DNA from: Flavobacterium covae
GTDB lineage: Bacteria; Bacteroidota; Bacteroidia; Flavobacteriales; Flavobacteriaceae
Assembly (NCBI GenBank): GCA_019565575.1
Contig: CP067379.1
Location: 682,001-746,000 of the forward strand
Length of the DNA stretch: 64,000 nt
Reading direction: 5' to 3'
Shown: positions 41,463 through 52,785 of the stretch, one piece after another
Layout of the letters: each line of letters starts with the position of its first letter
Numbering within the stretch: position 1 is the stretch's first letter
Program-made: the position numbers and the translations under genes
Notes under the pieces: model-generated
Database searches by the model: none
What the model saw: only the letters and a program-made list of their open reading frames with translations
Told to the model about the DNA's origin: nothing

Positions 41463-42231
41463 CTGCTGCTATTTTTTGGGTGAGCTCTATGAATTGCTCT
41501 ACTGATATTTGTTCTGGGCGAAGGTCAAAGATACTATCTTCTCTTAAATTATCCGAAAGATTAAAGCTTTTTAAACTATTTCTTAGTGTTTTTCTTCTTT
41601 GATTAAAAGCTGTTTTTACTACATTAAAGAATAATTTTTCATTACAAGGTAACTGAGCATTTTCTTTACGACGCATACGCATAACACCTGATTTTACTTT
41701 AGGAGGAGGTGTAAATACAAATTCTGAAACTGTAAACAGGTACTCTGTTTCATAAAAAGCTTGTGTTAGTACGGATAAAATCCCGTAAGTTTTACTTCCT
41801 TTTTTTTCGCAAATACGCTCTGCTACTTCTTTTTGAAACATTCCTGCAAACTCAGGAATTTGATCACGCATTTCTAATACTTTAAAAACAATTTGAGAAG
41901 AAATATTATACGGAAAATTTCCAATAACAGCAAAAGGCTTATTGCCAAAAACTTTAGTCAAATCAAATCTTAAAAAATCCTCAGAGAGAATCTTATTAGA
42001 TAATTTTAAATAATGTGTTTTAAGGTATTCTACTGATTCAGTATCTATTTCGATTACATAAGTATCAATTGATTTTTCAAGGAGGTACTTAGTTAAAACG
42101 CCCATTCCTGGACCAATTTCCAATACTTTATCATACCCTTGTAAGGTTAGTGCATCGGCTATTTTACCCGCAATATTTTCATCATTTAAGAAATGTTGAC
42201 CTAGGTGTTTTTTTGCTCTTACTTTATCCAT
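41452..42231 (-). CDS. rsmA: 16S rRNA (adenine-N6,N6) dimethyltransferase
   Basis: 259 residues. [19 protein letters not shown] at the start, SAM-binding [11 protein letters not shown], catalytic [12 protein letters not shown], and C-terminal helical domain [12 protein letters not shown]. Dimethylates the two adjacent adenines in the 3' loop of 16S rRNA (KsgA). Complete, no break. Upstream of and overlapping mgtE, a common flavobacterial pair. Confidence 0.96.
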   Translation of the reverse strand: MDKVRAKKHLGQHFLNDENIAGKIADALTLQGYDKVLEIGPGMGVLTKYLLEKSIDTYVIEIDTESVEYLKTHYLKLSNKILSEDFLRFDLTKVFGNKPFAVIGNFPYNISSQIVFKVLEMRDQIPEFAGMFQKEVAERICEKKGSKTYGILSVLTQAFYETEYLFTVSEFVFTPPPKVKSGVMRMRRKENAQLPCNEKLFFNVVKTAFNQRRKTLRNSLKSFNLSDNLREDSIFDLRPEQISVEQFIELTQKIAADGV

Positions 42232-42501
42232 TTTTTTGTTTCAGGTTTCACGTTAATTTGTGTTATGTGAAAAGTTTCAGGTTGGGTTAGTACTTACCTT
42301 TTATTTCCTTTAATTATTGAATGTTTAATAGAGGTCTTTAGGTTTACCTAATTTAACCTTGCTAATGATTAAATCTTCTAAAGATAAAAACATTCTATTT
42401 TAAGACTGTGTTTTCTTCCACTATGGCTTGAACGCTTTTCATTGTAAGCATCTTCAAAATACCTATTAACAGAAATTCTTGTTATGAGTTCTATATTCAA
42501 G

Positions 42502-42681
42502 CTAATTGAGAAAATTTAATTGAAATATTTTGATTTTAACATCATTTTGAAATTTTTCAATTTCATTAAAGACAGTAACCTTTTTTCTGAAATTTTCTCC
42601 TTTTGTTTCTATCCAAAAATCAACATTAACGGAAAATGTCTTTGGTATTGATGGATATTTTACTGCTCGATTGCTTACCAT
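42502..42681 (-). other. Small open frame in a gene-poor stretch, possible remnant
   Basis: 59 codons from ATG 42681 to TAG 42502, with a plausible protein-like composition (PKTFSVNVDFWIETKGENF) but no family I know. The stretch 42232-42931 otherwise has only short frames in both directions; it may hold remains of a lost gene. Confidence 0.25.
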
Positions 42682-42931
42682 TAACTTTTTACTTTACAAT
42701 CATTACGGAGCTCAATAAATTATTGAATTTCGTTATCTCAATTTCTATCATTTTTTATAAAATCAATAATAAAATTATTCTACTTTTCTTGTTTATGTTT
42801 CGTAGGAAAAATATTAATTTGTTTCAATAATTCGATAAAGTATGAATAGGTATCTAGTTCCTGATAATTTTAAGAATACTTCTCGTCGTTGTCTATTGCT
42901 TTTCTTATTCGAAACTCAATTTGCATAATTC

Positions 42932-43243
42932 TTAATGTTCTGAAATAATTTCTAACTCAGTTCTAAAAGCTAACATCTTGTCTCCAAAAAGGCGTAAGCC
43001 TTCTTCGCGTAAAGCAGGAGCGTCTTCGTCATAATAGCGTTGTAAGGTTTCTTTACTATCGGTAAAATATTGTACTGCATACGTTATTCCTCCCATTTCT
43101 TCTTCTACTAAAACTTTTACCATTTTAGCTGATGTAAATTTACCTGTTCCGATTACTTCTGTAATATGTTTGTTTTGCATCCAATCTAACCATTGGTCAT
43201 GAATACTTTCGTGAATATTTACAGTAACATTATATATGATCAT
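42932..43243 (-). CDS. DUF4286 family protein
   Basis: 103 residues, single small domain: MIIYNVTVNIHESIHDQWLDWM, HITEVIGTGKFTSAKM, YAVQYFTDSKETLQRYYDEDAPALREEG, typical of DUF4286 (ferredoxin-like dimeric fold). No known activity. Coding-strand TATCTTTG at 43301-43294 may be its -7 element. Followed by the gene-poor stretch before rsmA. Confidence 0.87.
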   Translation of the reverse strand: MIIYNVTVNIHESIHDQWLDWMQNKHITEVIGTGKFTSAKMVKVLVEEEMGGITYAVQYFTDSKETLQRYYDEDAPALREEGLRLFGDKMLAFRTELEIISEH

Positions 43244-43326
43244 TTTTATTTTTTTTAGGATTATATATTTAAAAATCTAAAAGTTTATTTATGCAAAGAT
43301 AGCCAAAAGTCTTTAAAGCCTATCTT

Positions 43327-45168
43327 CTACAAATTACCGTCTCCCCTTAACTTTCGGTAATTGTGTTGTGACTCTACAAAATAAATACTATCGGGATGAT
43401 TTAGAATAATTTTTTCATAGAGTTCTTTTGCTTTATCTGGTTTTTGAAGGTGTTTTCTAAGAATTTCGGCACTAAAAAACAAGGCTTCATCTATGTAAAT
43501 TTCCTCTGAATGATTGTCAATAATCTGTTGATAGCTATTTAGTGCTTCTGAATATTCTTGTTTACTTTCATACAATTCTCCCATTTTTAGTAAAACGTCA
43601 TCTTCAATACTTTGTCCTTTATGTTCTATCAAAAGTTTCTTAAATGCTTCTAACGCTTCTATTTGTTTGTTCTGATACGCTAAATAATCGGCTCTTGAAA
43701 ATTTCTTTAAGGCTACTTGTGTTGAGTCTTCTACTGTATTATCGGATATAAGCAAAAACAACTTCATGGCATCATTTGCAATAAGTTGAGAAGTAGATGA
43801 TTTTAGTACTTCAAATTGCTTTTTAGCCCATTGAAAATCACCTTTGTAATAACTTGCTTTTGCCATCTTTAAGTTTGCATCATGCGCTATTTCATGATTT
43901 TCTAATTCCGCTTCTACTTGTGCGTAATAAATAATGGCTTGATTAAATTTTTGATCTAGAAGTAATATGTCAGCTAACTCTAATTTAACATCTGCTAAGC
44001 CATATTGACTCAAAGGTAATTGTAGTGCTTTAAACAATAAAGTTTTAGCATTTTCAAATTCTTTTAAATAAAAGGCTTCAAAATGTGCTTTTAAAATTTG
44101 AATTTTAATCGTATTGGATCCCGTTCCATAGTCAGACAAAAGTTTATTAAGCCTTTCTAATATGAATGGATATTCTTCTTTTTTAGCGCGATCAATATCT
44201 ATTTTTAATAAACTATAATTAACTTGTAATTGCACATCTGGGTGGGTAGCATATTCTAATACAAAATTTAAAATTTCACGTTCCGTATCAGTTTCTTTTT
44301 CTTGTGAAGCTAATCGTGCTAAGTTAAACAGGTTGTTGAAATTTTCGGGATTACGGCGATAAATGGCTTTTTCTTGTATAAAAGCTTTATTATATTCTTT
44401 TTGATTAATAAAAAACCAACTTATAAATTCATTCCAAAATAGATCTTGATTTTTTTGTGTTCTTAACAATAATGATTTTCGTAATGTGTTTGCGAAGGTT
44501 TTGCTATGATCCTCTGTTAGAAAACGATTAAGTTGATTTTGGACTAATACTAAATTATTAGGGAATTTATGAGCATAATCTACTAATGATTCAATCATAA
44601 AGTCAATATTACCCAATTGTCCTTGTAACAAAGCTATCTGATAATCAAAATTAGCTTCTGGATTTATTTTTTGCGCCAATGTATAAGCTTCTATGGCTTG
44701 CGCGAGTAGTATTTTTTGCTCAAATTCTCGTGCAATACTATATACATTATTAAGATTTTCATTTATTTTATCAATTGCTATCTTATAATTTTTATCTGCT
44801 AAATCCTGTTGTTTTTGCAGTTGATAATTATACCCTAATTCTACATATAAATTAGGATATTTCATTTTTTTAAGTTTTTCTTGTATCAACACATCTGCTT
44901 TTTCAAATTGTTTTAATTGTTGATAACATGTGACTACTTTTTGAAAAAAAGGATAATTATGTGGTTGTCTTTTCAATAGTTCTTCATAGATGACTATAGC
45001 TTTATCAAACTCACCTCGATCAAAATAATTTTGAGCTAAATATTCGTTAGGATTATTATTTTGAGGCATTGTTACTTGCGGATTTCCTCCAGAAGGAGGG
45101 CTTACCGTATATATTTGACCCACGACTAATAAAGGCCAAAATAATAATATTTGAATTATCTTCTTCAT
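43327..45168 (-). CDS. Periplasmic TPR protein
   Basis: 613 residues. Signal peptide (cleaved after VVGQ), short Pro/Asn-rich linker, then at least ten tetratricopeptide helices pairs (first at about 43-110: AQNYFDRGEFDKAIVIYEELLKRQP style; last at about 540-605: YSEALNSYQQIIDNH, KPDKAKELYEKIILNHP). Such proteins are scaffold or outer-membrane-assembly helpers; partner unknown. 76 bases from serS, likely co-transcribed. Confidence 0.85.
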   Translation of the reverse strand: MKKIIQILLFWPLLVVGQIYTVSPPSGGNPQVTMPQNNNPNEYLAQNYFDRGEFDKAIVIYEELLKRQPHNYPFFQKVVTCYQQLKQFEKADVLIQEKLKKMKYPNLYVELGYNYQLQKQQDLADKNYKIAIDKINENLNNVYSIAREFEQKILLAQAIEAYTLAQKINPEANFDYQIALLQGQLGNIDFMIESLVDYAHKFPNNLVLVQNQLNRFLTEDHSKTFANTLRKSLLLRTQKNQDLFWNEFISWFFINQKEYNKAFIQEKAIYRRNPENFNNLFNLARLASQEKETDTEREILNFVLEYATHPDVQLQVNYSLLKIDIDRAKKEEYPFILERLNKLLSDYGTGSNTIKIQILKAHFEAFYLKEFENAKTLLFKALQLPLSQYGLADVKLELADILLLDQKFNQAIIYYAQVEAELENHEIAHDANLKMAKASYYKGDFQWAKKQFEVLKSSTSQLIANDAMKLFLLISDNTVEDSTQVALKKFSRADYLAYQNKQIEALEAFKKLLIEHKGQSIEDDVLLKMGELYESKQEYSEALNSYQQIIDNHSEEIYIDEALFFSAEILRKHLQKPDKAKELYEKIILNHPDSIYFVESQHNYRKLRGDGNL

Positions 45169-45244
45169 TTCATCTAAAAAAACAATGTACTAAAGTTACA
45201 ATAATTTTGCTACTTTAGTACATTATAAATATTTCTTATATAGT

Positions 45245-46516
45245 TTAGTCTATAATATCAAAACCTGTATATTTTCTTAATACTTCGGGAATTACAATTC
45301 CTTCTGGTGTTTGATAATTTTCTAAAATTCCGGCTAATACACGAGGTAAGGCTAATGAGCTACCGTTTAGAGTATGGGCTAATTGTGTTTTACCATCTTT
45401 TCCTTTAAAGCGTAATTTCAAACGGTTTGACTGGAAGGTTTCAAAGTTAGATACAGAAGATATTTCTAACCAGCGTTCTTGTGCTGTTGAAAATACTTCA
45501 AAATCATAGGTTAATGCTGAAGCAAAACTCATATCACCTCCACATAAGCGCAAAATACGGTATGGTAATTTCAACTCATTTAAAATTCCTTTTACGTGTT
45601 CTACCATTCCGTCTAAAGCTTGATAAGAATTATCTGGGTGTTCAATACGAACAATCTCTACTTTATCAAATTGGTGTAAACGGTTTAATCCTCGCACATG
45701 TGCTCCATACGAACCTGCTTCGCGGCGGAAACAAGGAGTATAACCTGTTAGCATTACGGGCATTTCTGTTTCTTGTAGGATGACATCACGGTATAAATTC
45801 GTTACGGGAACTTCTGCGGTTGGAATTAAATATAAATCGTCAATTCCTACGTGGTACATTTGTCCTTCTTTATCAGGTAATTGTCCTGTTCCATAACCCG
45901 ATGCTTCATTAATTAAATGAGGTACTTGTACTTCATTATATCCTGCTTCTGTATTTTTATCAATAAAGTAATTAATTAAAGCACGTTGTAATTTGGCTCC
46001 TTTTCCTTTGTAAACGGGAAAACCAGCACCTGTAATTTTAGTCCCTAATTCAAAATCAATAATATCATATTTCTTAGCTAATTCCCAATGAGGAAGCGCT
46101 CCTTCATATAAAGCTGGAATTTCGCCTTCTTGAAAAATATTTAAATTATCATCTGCTGTTTTTCCTTCTGGAACAATTTGAGCAGGAATATTAGGTAACT
46201 GATACAATTGTTGCGTTAAATCCTCTATAATAACATTTAGTACTTCTGTCAGTTCTTTACTTTGATCTCGTAATTGAGTTGTTTTCTCCTTAATGATTTC
46301 TGCCTTGGCTTTTTCGCCTGCTTTCATCATAGCCCCAATCTCTTTGGACAGTTTATTAGATTCCGCCAATACATTATCTAACTCTACTTGAGTAGCACGA
46401 CGCTTTTCGTCAAGAGCTACCACATTTTCTATCATGGCTGTGGCATCTATATTTTTTTTTGCCAAAGCATTGATTACCATTTCTTGGTTTTCTCTAATAA
46501 CTGCTATTTGTAACAT
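45245..46516 (-). CDS. serS: Seryl-tRNA synthetase
   Basis: 423 residues, unbroken. N-terminal coiled-coil arm (about 30-100) that holds the long variable arm of tRNA-Ser, class II core with motif 2 TPCFRREAGSYGAHVRGLNR and motif 3 LNGSSLALPRVLAGILENYQ, TAEVPVTNLY. Charges tRNA-Ser. Essential. Coding-strand TAAATTTG at 46544-46537 could be a -7 element. Confidence 0.96.
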   Translation of the reverse strand: MLQIAVIRENQEMVINALAKKNIDATAMIENVVALDEKRRATQVELDNVLAESNKLSKEIGAMMKAGEKAKAEIIKEKTTQLRDQSKELTEVLNVIIEDLTQQLYQLPNIPAQIVPEGKTADDNLNIFQEGEIPALYEGALPHWELAKKYDIIDFELGTKITGAGFPVYKGKGAKLQRALINYFIDKNTEAGYNEVQVPHLINEASGYGTGQLPDKEGQMYHVGIDDLYLIPTAEVPVTNLYRDVILQETEMPVMLTGYTPCFRREAGSYGAHVRGLNRLHQFDKVEIVRIEHPDNSYQALDGMVEHVKGILNELKLPYRILRLCGGDMSFASALTYDFEVFSTAQERWLEISSVSNFETFQSNRLKLRFKGKDGKTQLAHTLNGSSLALPRVLAGILENYQTPEGIVIPEVLRKYTGFDIID

Positions 46517-46790
46517 ATTATAATTTTTAACAATCGCAAATTTAAAAATTCTATTACACCTATCCCTATCTAAATCATTTATTTTTCAATACAAATCGTT
46601 TAGTTTTTAAATCCATATAATAGTTATTAAAAAAATCTAAAAATTAACCTAATAATTTCTTAATTTCACAAAACTAAGCCTCTCATCTTGTTTTATTTAA
46701 ATTACTTGGCATATTTTTTGACCATCGAAACTAATGTAGCTTTTTATTTTTTAAAAAAACACTCAACAATCAAATATTTATTTTAGGTTT

Positions 46791-47270
46791 ATGAAATCAT
46801 TCTATACTTTTATATTACTATTAGTTTATTTTACAGGATATCCACAAAAAACAAATAAACAACTTTTTGTTATTCAAGAGTGTTACTATCAGTCTTGGAT
46901 AGCTGGTATAAAAGGAGGTGGTTCGGGTACGGATTTGCATATTCTTTTTGAAGAAGAATTACCAAAAGATATAGTGTTGAGTAAAATTTATTTTAAAAAT
47001 AAAGTAGCCAATCCTAATAAAGTAACTTCAAAAGAATATTTCTTTAGTTTTAAGGATAATATTAATTGGCTGGCAAATGAAGAAAATCATCAAGATGAAC
47101 AAAATATTATTTCTAATACAGAAAAAGCGCCTTTGAATATTACATTTAGACAAGCTGTTTTGGAGTATTTTTACAAAGGAAAAAAATCTTTTTTAAAAAT
47201 CAAGAAAGTAAAAGAAAAAGAAATGTTAGTTTATCCTTCTATGAGAACAAATGAAAATGATAAAAATTAA
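46791..47270 (+). CDS. Small secreted protein, unknown
   Basis: 159 residues with a Sec signal (residues 1-18). Contains CYYQSWIAGIKGGGSGTDLHILFEEELP and then charged beta-type stretches; recurrent in flavobacterial genomes next to the flippase gene as far as I recall, without known function. 32 bases before the flippase start. Confidence 0.65.
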   Translation: MKSFYTFILLLVYFTGYPQKTNKQLFVIQECYYQSWIAGIKGGGSGTDLHILFEEELPKDIVLSKIYFKNKVANPNKVTSKEYFFSFKDNINWLANEENHQDEQNIISNTEKAPLNITFRQAVLEYFYKGKKSFLKIKKVKEKEMLVYPSMRTNENDKN

Positions 47271-47302
47271 TACTTTTGTAGGTTTAAAATAACATAATTA
47301 TT

Positions 47303-48728
47303 TTGGGTATTTATAAAAGTTTATTTAAGCAGACACTAATCTATGGTTTAGCTACGGTCTTACCTCGTATGATTAGTTTTTTATTGAATCCTCTGTATGT
47401 AAAAAAATTACCAAAAGCTGAATTTGCTGATGTATCTATTATTTTTGCTTATCTAATCTTTTTTAACGTGGTTCTATCTTATGGAATGGAAACTGCTTTT
47501 TTTAGGTTTTATAGTCAGGAAGAAAACAAAAAAAATGTTTTCAAAACCTCATTGGCATCTCTTTTTTGGTCTTCTATTGCCTTTTTGGCTTTTTCATTAA
47601 TTTTTAGAGAAAGTATAGCTCACTTTATTAATATTAAAAAGGAATATATTACTTATACCATTTGGATATTGGTCTTAGATGCTTTGGTTGTTATTCCCTT
47701 TTCAAAATTACGTGCCGAAAAAAATCAATGCAGTATGCCGTGATTAAAATTTTGAATGTTGTTATTAACTTTGGCTTAAATATTTTTTTCTTACTAATAC
47801 TTCCTCTTATTTCAAAAGAAAACCCTATTAGTACACTTTATTTTGATCATTTTCAAGTCGGATATATTTTTATTTCAAATGTTCTAGCTAGTTTATTTAC
47901 TTTAGTAATGCTGTCTAAACATTATATTAAAAGGGAAGGTGTTTTTGATAAAAAGCTATGGGTTAAAATGATTCAATATGGCTTACCTATACTTTTTTCA
48001 GGAATTGGCTTTGCTATTAATGAGCACTTTGATAAAATTTTATTAGAAAAATTACATGTTTCCAAAGCGGATATTGGGGCATATTCTGCTTGTTATAAAT
48101 TAGGTATGTTTATGGTTTTATTTCGCACGGCTTACTCCTTGGGTATAGAACCTTTCTTTTTAATCATGCTAAAAATGAAAACGCTCCTCAAACTTACGCC
48201 ACTATAACAAAATATTTTGTCATTTCGGGTTCTTTCATTTTGCTTTTTGTAATTGTTTTTATTGATCTTCTCAAACAACCCTTAGTTCCTAATGAAACAT
48301 ACTGGGAAGCAATAAAAGTAGTTCCCTTGATTGTATTAGCTAATTTCTTTTTAGGAATTTACACAAATCTATCTGTATGGTATAAACTAACTGACAAAAC
48401 ATATATAGGCACTATAATATCTCTTATAGGTGCTATCCTGACATTAATTTTTAATTATTGGCTAATTCCGGTCATGAGTTATTATGGTTCTGCCCTTGCA
48501 ACTATTATAGCTTACGGAAGTATGATGTTTATATCCTATTATTTAGGTCAAAAAAAATATCCTATTCCTTATGAAACAACTAAAATCGTAAGCTATATAG
48601 GAATGTCTATTACATTATCTATTTTATCTTTTTATGTTCCCATTCTACGCAATAATTATATTTTTGGAATATTTGCCCTAATAGCATTTGGTTATTATAT
48701 TTATCAAAATGAAAAAAATATTTTTTGA
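47303..48728 (+). CDS. Oligosaccharide flippase, MATE/Wzx type (two frameshifts)
   Basis: About 475 residues, 12-14 membrane helices. Start TTG 47303 (GIYKSLFKQTLIYGLATVLPRM); breaks in the A7 run near 47722 and the T5 run near 48165 split it into three frames that join cleanly (KLRAEKKSMQYAVIKILNV; EPFFFNHAKNENAPQTY). Polysaccharide biosynthesis family motif RMISFLLNPLYVKKLP near the N-terminus, as in flavobacterial Wzx-like flippases. Would move a lipid-linked glycan across the inner membrane. Head of the envelope gene block. Confidence 0.85.
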
Positions 48729-48779
48729 AAATAATAAAAAGGAAATAGTTAAAATAGAGGAGATCTGAAAAGTCAAAAC

Positions 48780-48880
48780 TCAACATCTAGTCTATCATTT
48801 CAACGACAGAATAAATCACATTATTAGTGTTATGTAATTTCTTACTTTACCCTAAATAAAAAGATTAAGGCCTTTTTGGA
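48780..48880. repeat. Degenerate trace of the dispersed repeat
   Basis: CAACATCTAGTCTATCATTTC .. ATTATTAGTGTTATGTAATTT follows the order of the right part of copy 2 but with many changes. Sits in the 160-base gap between flippase and dut. Confidence 0.3.
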
Positions 48881-48914
48881 GATCTCATAATTGTTAAAAT
48901 CGTATATTCACAAC

Positions 48915-49348
48915 ATGGAAATAAAAATTGTAAATAAATCAAAACATACGCTACCTCATTATGAAACTGATTTATCAGCAGGTATGGATTTAAGAGCTAA
49001 TTTAGAAGAATCTATTACAATCCCTCCTCTGGGAAGAGTATTAGTTAAAACAGGATTATTCATAGAATTACCACAAGGCTATGAAGCACAAATAAGACCC
49101 AGAAGTGGTTTAGCCCTAAAAAAGGAATTACTGTTTTAAACTCTCCAGGTACCATAGATGCTGATTATCGGGGTGAGATAGGTATCATTTTAGTTAATTT
49201 GTCAAATGATTTCTTTGAAATTGAAGACGGTGAACGTATCGCACAATTAGTCATTGCTAAACACGAACGCATATTTTGGCAACCTGTAGAAATTCTTTCT
49301 GATACAAATAGAGGCAAAGGAGGTTTTGGAAGTACGGGACTAAAATAA
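48915..49348 (+). CDS. dut: dUTP diphosphatase (frameshifted)
   Basis: About 144 residues. Start ATG 48915 (MEIKIVNKS); the longer start at 48891 is not needed. One base missing in the A6 run near 49125 joins [20 protein letters not shown]. Five dUTPase motifs seen: [43 protein letters not shown]. Hydrolyses dUTP to dUMP. Essential gene. Confidence 0.94.
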
Positions 49349-49461
49349 TTTCATTAAATTCAAAATAATAAAACTTTAAAAATTGAGTATTAAATAAATA
49401 AATTTTAAAAACTACTTTCCCTGTAGCAAGTTCTTATTTACAAGAACAAGGGACTAATCTT

Positions 49462-50472
49462 ATGAAAATCATTGTACCTATGGCTGGTCGTGGCTCACGT
49501 CTTCGCCCGCATACACTAACTATTCCTAAACCATTAATTCCTATTGCTGGCAAACCTATCGTACACCGTTTAGTAGAGGATATTGCTAAAGTAATTAATC
49601 AAGATATTGAAGAAATTGCTTTTATCATTCATGAAAGTTTTGGTCAAAAAGTAGAAGAAGAATTAGTGGCTATAGCACAAAATTTAGGAGCTAAAGGAAC
49701 AATTTACTATCAAAATGAAGCATTAGGTACAGGACACGCTATCATGTGTGCCAAAGAATCCCTTTCAGGCCCCACCGTTATTGCGTATGCTGATACCCTT
49801 TTTAAAGCTGATTTTACATTAGATACGGCTGCTGATAGTGTAATTTGGGTAAAGCAAGTAGAAAATCCTGAAGCCTTTGGCGTAATTAATCTAAATGAAT
49901 CAAATGAAATTATTGAACTAGTAGAAAAGCCTTCTACTTTTGTTTCTGATTTAGCTGTTATTGGTATTTATTATTTTAAAGATATAGCAATCTTAAAAAA
50001 TGAATTACAAGCTGTTTTAGACAACAACATCATTCACGGTGGTGAATACCAAATAAATGATGGAATCAAACAAATGATGGACAAAGGAATGAAATTTGTT
50101 CCTGGAAAAGTAGATGAGTGGATGGATTGTGGAAATAAAAATGTAACAGTTGAAACAAATAGTAGAATGCTGAATTTTTTACATGCAGAAGGTGAAAATA
50201 TGGTAGCTGATTCTGCTCGTATTGAAAATTCTACAATCATTCCTCCTTGTTTTATAGGAGAAGACGTAGTTTTAATAAACTCAACTGTAGGACCTAATGT
50301 ATCTCTAGGAAAGTCTACACATTTAACAAATGTTACCATTAAAAACAGTTTGGTTCAAACGCATACACATTTACGTAATGCTGATTTGGACAATGCTATG
50401 ATTGGTAATCACGCTACTTTTGACGGAAACTTCAAAAGTATAAGTATAGGAGATTATTCTACATTAGAATAA
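49462..50472 (+). CDS. Sugar-1-phosphate nucleotidyltransferase
   Basis: 336 residues. Rossmann-type NTP-transferase domain with PMAGRGSRLRPHTLTIPKPLIPIAGKP split as signature GxGxRL..T and PKPL, metal Asp in AYADTLF, sugar-binding VEKP and DEWMDCGNK, then a left-handed beta-helix tail of hexapeptides (about 235-336: ADSARIENSTIIPPCFIGED, VTIKNSLVQTHTHL). Product (dTDP- or UDP-/GDP-sugar) cannot be told. Directly before it (49410-49455) is a small stem AGTTCTT/AAGAACA. Likely feeds glycans used by the flippase pathway. Confidence 0.9.
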   Translation: MKIIVPMAGRGSRLRPHTLTIPKPLIPIAGKPIVHRLVEDIAKVINQDIEEIAFIIHESFGQKVEEELVAIAQNLGAKGTIYYQNEALGTGHAIMCAKESLSGPTVIAYADTLFKADFTLDTAADSVIWVKQVENPEAFGVINLNESNEIIELVEKPSTFVSDLAVIGIYYFKDIAILKNELQAVLDNNIIHGGEYQINDGIKQMMDKGMKFVPGKVDEWMDCGNKNVTVETNSRMLNFLHAEGENMVADSARIENSTIIPPCFIGEDVVLINSTVGPNVSLGKSTHLTNVTIKNSLVQTHTHLRNADLDNAMIGNHATFDGNFKSISIGDYSTLE

Positions 50473-50485
50473 ATAAAGAATAAAA

Positions 50486-50526
50486 CTGTCCGAATGTTTT
50501 TTTAAAATTTTCGGACAGACCTTTTA
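50486..50526 (+). terminator. Terminator after the nucleotidyltransferase
   Basis: Arms CTGTCCGAA (50486-50494) and TTCGGACAG (50510-50518) around a T-rich loop, followed by ACCTTTT. Confidence 0.75.
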
Positions 50527-50641
50527 AACTGGATATTTTACTGTTATAACAACATTAACACCCCCTTTTTTGTAGCAAATAATCTAGAATGATTAAAAGA
50601 ACAACACTATATGTTAATCACTGTACGTAAAATTTAAAAAT

Positions 50642-51988
50642 ATGAATAAAACAATATACAAACTGGTCTGTTTTATATTCATAACCAGTACACATCCTTT
50701 TTTAGCCCAAACAGATCCTGAAAACATCGTATCAGATAATGATAGTTTTCAAGAAGCCTACTATGAATCTTTAAAACAAAAAGGAATTGAAAATTATGAC
50801 AAAGCACTTATTGAATTGGAAAAATGCTTACAACTCCAACCTAATAACGCAGTTGTTTATCATGAATTAGGCAAGAATTATTATTTTAAAAAGATTATAT
50901 TTCGGCTGAAGAAGCCTATATAAAAGCGACAGAATTAGACTCAAAAAACAAATGGAACTGGATTGATTTATATGATGTCTACTATACCACCAAGAATTAT
51001 AATCAAGGAATTTCAGTTCTTCAAAAAATCATTGTTTTAGACAAAAAATACAAAGAAGATTTATTGGCACTGTTTATGTACACTCGTCAGTTTGATAAAG
51101 CTCTAATACTAATCAACGAATTAGACGAATCCGAAGGTAAAACAGAAAGAAGAAATCAATACAGAGCAGAAATCAATAGGCAAACGAATATCAACGCTGG
51201 AAGTAAATCTGATTTAGAAAAAGCAATTGAAACTAATCCCTTAAATGAAGAAAATTATCTTTCTCTAATTACTAAATATTCTGAAACCAATCAGGAAGAA
51301 AAAGCCAGAGAAGTAATTGAAAAACTAAAACAAAACATACCTACTTCCAGAATGGGCTGCTGTGTTCCTCTTTAAATATCATATTACTGACACAAAAGGA
51401 ACAGAAGCTTTTAGCACACTTGAAACCGTTTTGAAAAGCAGAAAAATGGATAAAAAAATTAAAATTAAAATGTTTAATGAATTTTTAATTTTTGTATCTA
51501 AAAATCCTGTTTTTGAAAATCAACTATCAAAAGCTATGTCCTATTTTGAAGGAGATCCAGAATTTAATGTAAATAAAGAAGTTGGAAAATTCTACTTTAA
51601 AAAAAAGCAATGGGATTTAGCTATTAAAAATTTTCAAAAATCTATTATTTTTCAAAAAAACGATCTAGAAACAGCCTTATGCACTCTTATTTGCTATGAA
51701 GAAAAAAAAGATTATCAAATAATGTTAAAACTTACTACAGATTATTTAGATCTATTCCCTAATCAACCTGAATTTTATTACTTTGCAGGAAAAGCAAATT
51801 TTGAACTAAAAAATTATAAAAAAGCTAACGAAATTTTAGAAGTTGGTTTCGATTATATAATTGAAAACCCTACATTAGAAATTAATTTTCTAGATTTAAT
51901 AAGCAACGTTTCAACTGCTTTGGGCAATACCAAAAAAGCAGAAGAATACCAAAAGAAAGCATTGATTATTAAAAATACAACAAAATGA
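50642..51988 (+). CDS. Exported TPR protein (two frameshifts)
   Basis: About 448 residues. Signal peptide to about residue 22, then tetratricopeptide repeats (IENYDKALIELEKCLQLQPNNAV at about 43-70; KKQWDLAIKNFQKSI and KLTTDYLDLFPNQPEFYYFAG in the C-terminal half). Breaks near 50893 (KNYYFKKDYISAEEAYI on repair) and 51347. Overlaps the DUF4292 gene by 4 bases, so part of an operon with it and the EnvC-like gene. Function unknown; a scaffold for envelope work is likely. Confidence 0.82.
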
Positions 51989-52769
51989 TCAAAAAGATTA
52001 TAAGTATAATAAGCGTAGCACTCGTGTCCGTTTCATGTAAAACCAAACAAAATCTTGTTATACATCAAGAAAATAAGACACCAATTATTGCAGAAACGGC
52101 AAAAAATGTTATAACAAATCACGAAGCCATAAAAAGAGATTTTAAAACAGCGTATATAAAATCGGATATACAGTATAAAGATGAAAACCAATCCTCTAGT
52201 ATACTAGCAGACATTCGTATCAAAAAGATCAAATGATCCTTGTAACCGCTAAGATATTAGGTTATCCCGTAGCCAAAGTACTATTAACACCCTCCTCTGT
52301 AAAATATTATCAAAAAATTGGAGGAAAGTTTTTTGATGGGGATTATAAAATATTAAGTAACTGGTTAGGCACTGAATTAAATTTTCAAAAAGTTCAAAAC
52401 CTACTTTTAGGAAAAACTATCGACGACCTTTCTTTAGGCAAATATACCATGATAAAAGAAGAAAACAGTATAAAATTATTAGAAACAACACCCCATAATC
52501 TTATAAAATCTTACTCCTTTGATCCCAACTCTTTTTGGTTAAACAGTCAAGAAATAAAACAAATTGATCGAGATCAAAAAATGACGGTTAATTATACTAA
52601 TTATAATTCAGCCTCAGAAGCTATTTTACCAATGGAACTTGTTATTTTTGCAACTCAAGGTAATAGAACCACAGAAATTACAATACAAAATGAATCTGTT
52701 ACGTACAATGAAGAACTGACATTTCCGTATAGTGTACCCGAAGGTTATAAAGCCATAAAAATTAATTAA
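51985..52769 (+). CDS. DUF4292 lipoprotein (frameshifted)
   Basis: About 261 residues. Lipobox SVSC at residues 15-18. One base is missing near 52229; repaired it reads LADIRIKKDQMILVTAKILGYPVAKVL. DUF4292 marks: IKRDFKTAYIKSDIQYKD, VKYYQKIGGKFFDGDYKILSNWLG, QNLLLGK. Predicted LolA/LolB-like fold in the family, so lipoprotein or lipid handling is possible (inference). Between the TPR and EnvC-like genes. Confidence 0.87.
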
Positions 52770-52785
52770 AAAGAATTAATAAATT

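Noticed and set aside
42636..42830. 64-codon plus-strand frame
   Set aside because: Leu/Ile/Phe-rich frame from A/T-rich DNA with no start signal or family; composition artefact.
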